Below are positions 60,055-64,000 of a stretch of 64,000 nucleotides of DNA, piece by piece. This stretch comes from Halomonas alkaliantarctica (GTDB lineage Bacteria > Pseudomonadota > Gammaproteobacteria > Pseudomonadales > Halomonadaceae). Position 1 is the stretch's first letter, and each line of letters begins with the position of its first letter. The stretch spans positions 496,001 through 560,000 of the forward strand of contig NZ_CP122961.1 of NCBI RefSeq assembly GCF_029854215.1. The letters run 5' to 3'. The translations under genes and the position numbers were made by a program. A model generated the notes under the pieces. It searched no databases, was not told the origin of the DNA, and saw nothing but the letters and a program-made list of their open reading frames with translations.

Positions 60055-60076
60055 CCGCCGGGGCTTCTGGCGTTTT
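60034..60076 (+). terminator. Terminator-like hairpin upstream of DAHP synthase
   Basis: CAGAAGCCCCGG pairs perfectly with CCGGGGCTTCTG (12 pairs, 12-base loop). A TTTT run follows after three bases, so it is not fully canonical. It could end the fre/small-protein transcript or act as the attenuator terminator; these are not exclusive. Confidence 0.65.
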
Positions 60077-60151
60077 AGAGCCCCAGCGATGTATAGGCTG
60101 AGCGATTTTCGGCAATAGTTATTCATCATTATTTCATCAAGGAGCAGCATC

Positions 60152-60313
60152 ATGATTTATCGCGCACTGACTAACGCTTTCGCTACCTATTTTGTGGGTA
60201 ATGGCTATAGCTGGCGATTTAGCGACGCGCGGTCGGTGCTAGCTACCACCTCCGACCGTGTTCACTTGGGTGGTCACACAACCATACGATGTCACACGAT
60301 CGCGGAGAGTTAA
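60152..60313 (+). CDS. Second aromatic-rich leader ORF
   Basis: 53 codons with a strong AAGGAG eight bases upstream. Residues 9-24 (AFATYFVGNGYSWRFS) carry F, Y, F, Y, W, F. It ends with TAA two bases before the DAHP synthase ATG, so the two should be translationally coupled. After the aromatic stretch, CGGTCGG (60230) can pair with CCGACCG (60252), or ACCACC (60245) with GGTGGT (60269), but not both. CTCCG (60250) can also pair with the synthase ribosome site CGGAG (60303). Either a second leader or a short coupled protein. Confidence 0.45.
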   Translation: MIYRALTNAFATYFVGNGYSWRFSDARSVLATTSDRVHLGGHTTIRCHTIAES

Positions 60314-60315
60314 TC

Positions 60316-61413
60316 ATGAATGCGCCTGTCAGCCCTGTTATTAATAAAACTGTTGTAACCAATGCCCACGCTACTGCTCGACTAACGCCTGCAGCGCCTG
60401 AGTCAGTTGCCAAGCGGCTGCCTACCCCCGCCGAGCTCCGGCAACGTATTGCGTTAAGCGATCCGCTTATTGAGCAAATTGCCCGTCAGCGCCACGCCGT
60501 ACAGCAAATTTTGAGTGGTCACGATGATCGCCTGCTTGTTGTCGTTGGCCCTTGCTCCGTTCACGATCCCGATGCAGCGCTGGAGTACGCGGATCGCCTG
60601 GCTGCCCTAAGCGAAGAGGTCAGCGAACGTATTTTGCCGGTCATGCGTGTCTACGTTGAGAAACCGCGCACCACCGTGGGCTGGAAAGGGCTGGCTTACG
60701 ATCCAGATTTGGATGGTAGCGGCGATATGCCCCGTGGTTTGGCGCTCTCTCGTGAACTGATGCATGCCGTCGCTGCTCGCGGCCTGCCGGTGGCTACCGA
60801 GCTCCTACAGCCGATGTTGGCGCCCTATGTAGACGATTTGCTGAGCTGGGTAGCCATTGGTGCGCGCACCACCGAGTCGCAACTGCACCGTGAGCTGGCC
60901 AGCGATTTGTCAGCGGCAGTGGGGTTCAAAAATGCCACCAGTGGCGATGTACAAGTGGCTATCGATGCCATGAGTGCGGCGGCCCATCCGCACCAGCGTT
61001 TCGCGGTAGACCCGCAAGGTTACCCAATCGTCCAGCAAACGGCAGGCAACCCGCACACCCACGTAGTGCTGCGTGGCGGGCACGGCGAGCCGAACTATCA
61101 GGCACAACACGTACGTGCGGCAACCACCGCGCTGCGTAATGCCGGGCAAAACCCGCGGCTCATGGTGGATTGCAGCCATGCCAATGCGCGTAAAGACCAT
61201 CGCCGCCAGAGTGAAGTAATGCTGGATGTATTGGCGCAGCGTCAGGCAGGAGAAGCCAACCTGGTCGCGCTGATGCTGGAAAGCCACCTGTTCGAAGGCA
61301 AGCAGCCGCTAAAACCTGGCGCGATGCGCTACGGCGTATCCGTCACCGACGCCTGCGTGGGCTGGGAAACGACCGAACACTTACTCAAAACGGCTGCAGA
61401 TCGCTTGGCGTAG
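60316..61413 (+). CDS. aroG: 3-deoxy-7-phosphoheptulonate synthase, type I (AroF/G/H family)
   Basis: Condenses PEP and erythrose 4-phosphate, the first shikimate pathway step. 365 residues, about 15 longer than E. coli AroG, with a Thr/Ala-rich N-terminus. LLVVVGPCSVHDPDAALEYADRL, VEKPRTTVGWKGL, IGARTTESQLHRELAS, VGFKNATSGD and MLESHLFEGKQ are the family's active-site segments. Which amino acid inhibits it cannot be told, so the symbol is by family. The ATG at 60316 follows GGAGAG; an upstream in-frame ATG at 60289 overlaps the leader ORF. Confidence 0.93.
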   Translation: MNAPVSPVINKTVVTNAHATARLTPAAPESVAKRLPTPAELRQRIALSDPLIEQIARQRHAVQQILSGHDDRLLVVVGPCSVHDPDAALEYADRLAALSEEVSERILPVMRVYVEKPRTTVGWKGLAYDPDLDGSGDMPRGLALSRELMHAVAARGLPVATELLQPMLAPYVDDLLSWVAIGARTTESQLHRELASDLSAAVGFKNATSGDVQVAIDAMSAAAHPHQRFAVDPQGYPIVQQTAGNPHTHVVLRGGHGEPNYQAQHVRAATTALRNAGQNPRLMVDCSHANARKDHRRQSEVMLDVLAQRQAGEANLVALMLESHLFEGKQPLKPGAMRYGVSVTDACVGWETTEHLLKTAADRLA

Positions 61414-61430
61414 GTACATACACAACCGGG

Positions 61431-61566
61431 GACAAGTTAAAGCAAGGGTCTTTCGCCAGGGCCGGAAAATGTTCCCAACAATTCCGGCATTTCCGCCATC
61501 CATGGCGGTCAGATGGCGAAAGTAGCGCCCATGGAAGGGTCTACAGCGCCCTTGCGTCAATTTGTG
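61431..61566. repeat. Nested imperfect palindrome of about 135 bases
   Basis: Outer arms 61432-61448 and 61549-61565 pair with two mismatches and one G-T. Inside, CTTTCGCCA (61450-61458) pairs with TGGCGAAAG (61514-61522). That encloses GCCGGAA/TTCCGGC (61461/61482) and CCGCCAT/ATGGCGG (61493/61502). A further TAG-CCC/GGG-CTA hairpin covers 61523-61543. It lies 17 bases after the aroG stop. Size and layout recall ERIC-type intergenic repeats or a structured RNA. Only one copy is seen in the window. Confidence 0.7.
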
Positions 61567-61647
61567 CGCGGGGAGTCGAATACTATTACTTGTTTGCCCT
61601 GGCCAGCCCCGTATCATAGGGCGTTTGCAGCGATAATGAGGCTGGCC

Positions 61648-62160
61648 ATGGTATTTACCCTAGAACATCACGACCCCGAGACTTACCGCCGCAAAGCCCG
61701 CATGATCAGCTTTGCCATGGCGGGGCAACTGATTATTTTCGGCCTCCTGTTCTCAATGCTCCTTACCTCCACCTTTGGCAGCAGCCTATGGCTCAATGCC
61801 CTAGGCGTGCTACTTGGGCTATTGGCCACCAGCGCGCTATTTGCTGTGCTGCGTGAACGACCCTGGATGACGGAGGTGCGCTACGTCTGGCAGCTCAAAC
61901 ATCATTTGTCACAAGTCAGTGGCTATCTTTCGCAACTGCGTAAAGCGGTGGAAGAGAACAATCGCACGGCGCTGGATCTGCTCACTTTCTATCACCAGGG
62001 CATGGCGCAGTTGGCGGAGCTTAATGGGCGCACCACCGATGACGACGCCGAACGGCTAGCGGAAAAAATGCAGGTTAAAATCAAGCGCGAAGAGCTAGGG
62101 TTGCCCCCGCAGGTGGAAAGTATCGATACGCATGATCTGCAGGCGTTCAAACGTGGGTAA
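61648..62160 (+). CDS. DUF3087-type membrane protein
   Basis: 170 residues. The N-terminal VFTLEHHDPETYRRKAR is characteristic of a conserved gammaproteobacterial family I recall as DUF3087. Two membrane helices follow (residues about 20-67: ISFAMAGQLIIFGLLFSML; LNALGVLLGLLATSALFAVL). The C-terminal hundred residues are soluble and helical. Function unknown. The ATG at 61648 follows GAGG by six bases; upstream in-frame ATGs give no conserved extension. Confidence 0.75.
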   Translation: MVFTLEHHDPETYRRKARMISFAMAGQLIIFGLLFSMLLTSTFGSSLWLNALGVLLGLLATSALFAVLRERPWMTEVRYVWQLKHHLSQVSGYLSQLRKAVEENNRTALDLLTFYHQGMAQLAELNGRTTDDDAERLAEKMQVKIKREELGLPPQVESIDTHDLQAFKRG

Positions 62161-62205
62161 GTTGTTCAGCAAGTAATAGAATTAGTTATACAGGGAGCAT
62201 GACGT

Positions 62206-62937
62206 ATGAATACGTTAAAAGCATGGGGTGGGGCTATCGCCGCTGCCAGTTTAATAGTGGTGCTTGGGGGGTGTGCAGCGACGCCCTCCACAGAAACGAA
62301 CGCCGCTAACCAAGCAACGCTGGATAACCGGGCGCCGTTTCTGCCATCGGCGCTTTTTCCTGGCTCTGCGCAGGCCTTTGATGCGTGGCACTGCGAGCCT
62401 GCTCAGCAGCACTTAGTCACCGCCACCAATGCCAACGATTTGCGCCTATGGTCGCTGCATGGCGCATGGCAACTGCCCCAAGCCGTCGTGGCTAGCGGCG
62501 CACGCTACCAAGATGGTGAGATCAGCTTCTGGAACCGGGGAGACAAGGCGTTAGTGGAAACGCCAAGAGGACAATTGCAGTGCTCGCTGGCCGAGCAGCG
62601 TGACGCCTTAACCCGCACTGACCAGCCCGGCGTGATGTTCTTTGGCCAGGGTAACGAACCGGGCTGGACGGTTGCCTTAGCGAATGACACGCCAACGCTG
62701 ACGATGGAGACGAATTACGGGGAAGAGCGCCTTCAACTACCTTATATGGTTAGTGTGATGGACAATGAAGCGGGTCGGGTCGTAATTGAAAACGCCGACG
62801 TGAAGCCCTTTTTCCGCGTGCGTATCGACGCTGGAGCCTGTTTCGATAACATGAGCGGCAAGCCTTTCCCCGCTCGCGTTACGCTGACCTATGGTGGAGA
62901 GCAATATAGCGGCTGTGGCCAAGGTATTGCGCCCTAA
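62206..62937 (+). CDS. Lipoprotein with MliC-like lysozyme-inhibitor domain
   Basis: 243 residues. A lipoprotein signal with lipobox VLGGC puts the acylated Cys at residue 23. Residues about 60-128 match the MliC pattern: WHCEPAQQHL... ISFWNRGDKALVETPRGQLQC, with two Cys likely bonded. A second domain (PGWTVALANDTPTLTMETNYGEERLQLP ... VTLTYGGEQYSGCG) resembles the beta-barrel domain found in COG3650-type lipoproteins. Probably outer-membrane anchored, possibly inhibiting host or phage lysozymes; that role is inference. AGGGAG precedes the ATG. Confidence 0.75.
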   Translation: MNTLKAWGGAIAAASLIVVLGGCAATPSTETNAANQATLDNRAPFLPSALFPGSAQAFDAWHCEPAQQHLVTATNANDLRLWSLHGAWQLPQAVVASGARYQDGEISFWNRGDKALVETPRGQLQCSLAEQRDALTRTDQPGVMFFGQGNEPGWTVALANDTPTLTMETNYGEERLQLPYMVSVMDNEAGRVVIENADVKPFFRVRIDAGACFDNMSGKPFPARVTLTYGGEQYSGCGQGIAP

Positions 62938-62949
62938 TAAAGCGCTAGC

Positions 62950-64000
62950 TCAGCAGCGATAAATCACACGCTCGGCCCGCCATTCATGTGCCACAAAGTC
63001 GCTGGCGCACAGGGCCGAGGTGTTGCCTGCGGCACGAGCAGCAAGACGCGATAGCGTTTCCATCTGAATGCCGCGGGTACTTTCCAGCTGCTCGCTGACC
63101 GCAAGCGGCGCCCAGCGTTCGTCCTCTAACGTTGCCAGTGTAAAGTTAAACGGATGAAAACCTGGGAAACCGAGTCGAATATCAGTAGCGATCAGCGTCT
63201 CTTTTCCATCCAACTGCCGCGTTTCGTAGCGCAAGAAAGGTCCCGTAAACCATGTTAAGCGCTGCCCTTGCTGGCTGGCCAAAGCGAACATTTCTAGTTC
63301 AGTGTTACGAATCAGCGGCTCAAGACGCGGTTGACGGTCGCCGTCAAACACACTGATTAGACTTTCATAATAGCGGTCGCCGTCAATCACTGTGGCGCGC
63401 CATAACACAATGTTAAACGGTGTTGGCTGTAACAGCAGCGGAGCTTCTTCAAGCCCCTGCTCCGCAAGGACTGGGGCAAGACGTTGCTCTACCGCTAACT
63501 TCGCACCTGCTGCTACCACTAGATAAACACTGGTGATGGCCAATCCCCACGTGCAGGCTTTACGGACCCGTTGAGAGATCAAGGCGATCCCCAGGGTGAG
63601 TAACAACGGCAGCGTATAGAGCGGATCGATAATAAAAATAATCGGCCACGCGGCAGGAGCGAGATCAAGCGGCCAAAGCAACTGGGTACCGTAAGTGGTC
63701 AGCGCATCCAGCAGCGGATGGGTAAGCAATATAAGCGCAAAAAAGCACCACCAGCGGGGCAGGCTAATATCCTTTGCGGGAGCAAAGCGTGCGCAAAGCA
63801 GCGCCAATAGGGTGGCTAGCCCTGTGAGTACAAAAAGCGAATGGCTAAAACCACGATGCTCGGTGACATTGGCCACGGCATCGCCATAATCCAACGCTAC
63901 ATCAAGATCGGGCAGGGTGCCCAGTACGGCGCCGATGAGAATGGCCTTCCGGCCTAGGCGTCGGCCCAGTACGACTCCACCAATGGTTGCGCCAAGTGCG
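62950..64000 (-). CDS. YdjM/DUF457-type metal-dependent membrane hydrolase-like protein (partial)
   Basis: The frame is open to the window end, so the N-terminus is missing; 350 codons are visible. Near the truncated start are LIGAVLGTLPDLD and VTEHRGFSHSLFVL, the D-x-D and H-R-G-x-x-H-S motifs of this family, formerly called LexA-binding inner-membrane hydrolases. Four or five membrane helices follow. The C-terminal 170 residues are a soluble domain (FNIVLWRATVIDGDRYYESLISVFDG). Function is not established. Convergent with the lipoprotein gene. Confidence 0.82.
   Translation of the reverse strand, partial: ALGATIGGVVLGRRLGRKAILIGAVLGTLPDLDVALDYGDAVANVTEHRGFSHSLFVLTGLATLLALLCARFAPAKDISLPRWWCFFALILLTHPLLDALTTYGTQLLWPLDLAPAAWPIIFIIDPLYTLPLLLTLGIALISQRVRKACTWGLAITSVYLVVAAGAKLAVEQRLAPVLAEQGLEEAPLLLQPTPFNIVLWRATVIDGDRYYESLISVFDGDRQPRLEPLIRNTELEMFALASQQGQRLTWFTGPFLRYETRQLDGKETLIATDIRLGFPGFHPFNFTLATLEDERWAPLAVSEQLESTRGIQMETLSRLAARAAGNTSALCASDFVAHEWRAERVIYRC

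Noticed and set aside
59959..60153. Minus-strand 64-codon open frame before aroG
   Set aside because: Composition is basic and unlike the neighbours, no Shine-Dalgarno, and it covers the hairpin region that is better explained as RNA structure.
60161..60220. Possible nucleotide duplication between the two aromatic ORFs (TTTTATGGGTATTGG versus TTTTGTGGGTAATGG)
   Set aside because: The similar stretches are in different reading frames and short enough to be chance, so no duplication claim is made.

Overview
The window is 64 kb of gene-dense, moderately GC-rich gammaproteobacterial core chromosome. Gene order (coaBC-dut-algC-argB opposite radC; rsmD opposite ftsY-ftsE-ftsX-rpoH; rpsB-tsf-pyrH-frr-uppS-cdsA-dxr-rseP-bamA-skp-lpxD-fabZ-lpxA-lpxB-rnhB-dnaE-accA-tilS; ppx opposite rho-ubiD-fre) is that of the Oceanospirillales/Pseudomonadales. 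Together with the acidic proteins it points to the Halomonadaceae (Halomonas or a close relative). This placement is inference from synteny and protein character, with no database search. I see no rRNA, tRNA, CRISPR array, prophage or insertion sequence.

Layout. 1-1.4 kb: 3'-truncated peptide-binding protein gene (minus). 1.6-8.1 kb: prfB with its programmed +1 frameshift, lysS, an acidic hypothetical, an MFS pump, bolA, a pseudomonad-type DNA polymerase III psi candidate and rimI. 8.1-9.1 kb: zapB and rsmD (minus). 9.2-13.2 kb: ftsY-ftsE-ftsX and rpoH. 13.3-18.2 kb: coaBC-dut-algC-argB and slmA (minus). 18.4-24.9 kb: radC, rpmB-rpmG, mutM, rlmI, a thioesterase, ald, slyX (minus) and a membrane-anchored cold-shock protein. 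25-32.7 kb: minus-strand map-glnD-dapC-arsC-like-dapD-dapE-hypothetical cluster for lysine/peptidoglycan precursors and nitrogen sensing. 33-53.9 kb: the long translation, envelope biogenesis, lipid A and replication block. 53.9-59.6 kb: ppx, rho, ubiD, fre. 59.6-64 kb: a 42-residue membrane protein, a DAHP synthase with an unusual leader, a DUF3087-type protein, an MliC-like lipoprotein and a truncated YdjM/DUF457-type membrane protein.

Most interesting signals. (1) The 560 bases before the DAHP synthase gene encode a 36-codon leader peptide with six aromatic residues in eight codons (F, Y and W all present). It is followed by mutually exclusive hairpins and a terminator-like hairpin, then by a second aromatic-rich 53-codon ORF that ends two bases before the synthase start. 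This reads as a pan-aromatic attenuator on the first step of the shikimate pathway. (2) A ~135-base nested imperfect palindrome lies at 61431-61566. (3) Short degenerate tandem repeats of 8-17 bases recur at many gene junctions. (4) rho lacks a Shine-Dalgarno sequence, and its start overlaps the stop of an upstream reading frame. (5) FtsY carries 18 perfect CCAGAG units encoding (Pro-Glu)18. (6) A two-helix membrane anchor is fused to a cold-shock domain.
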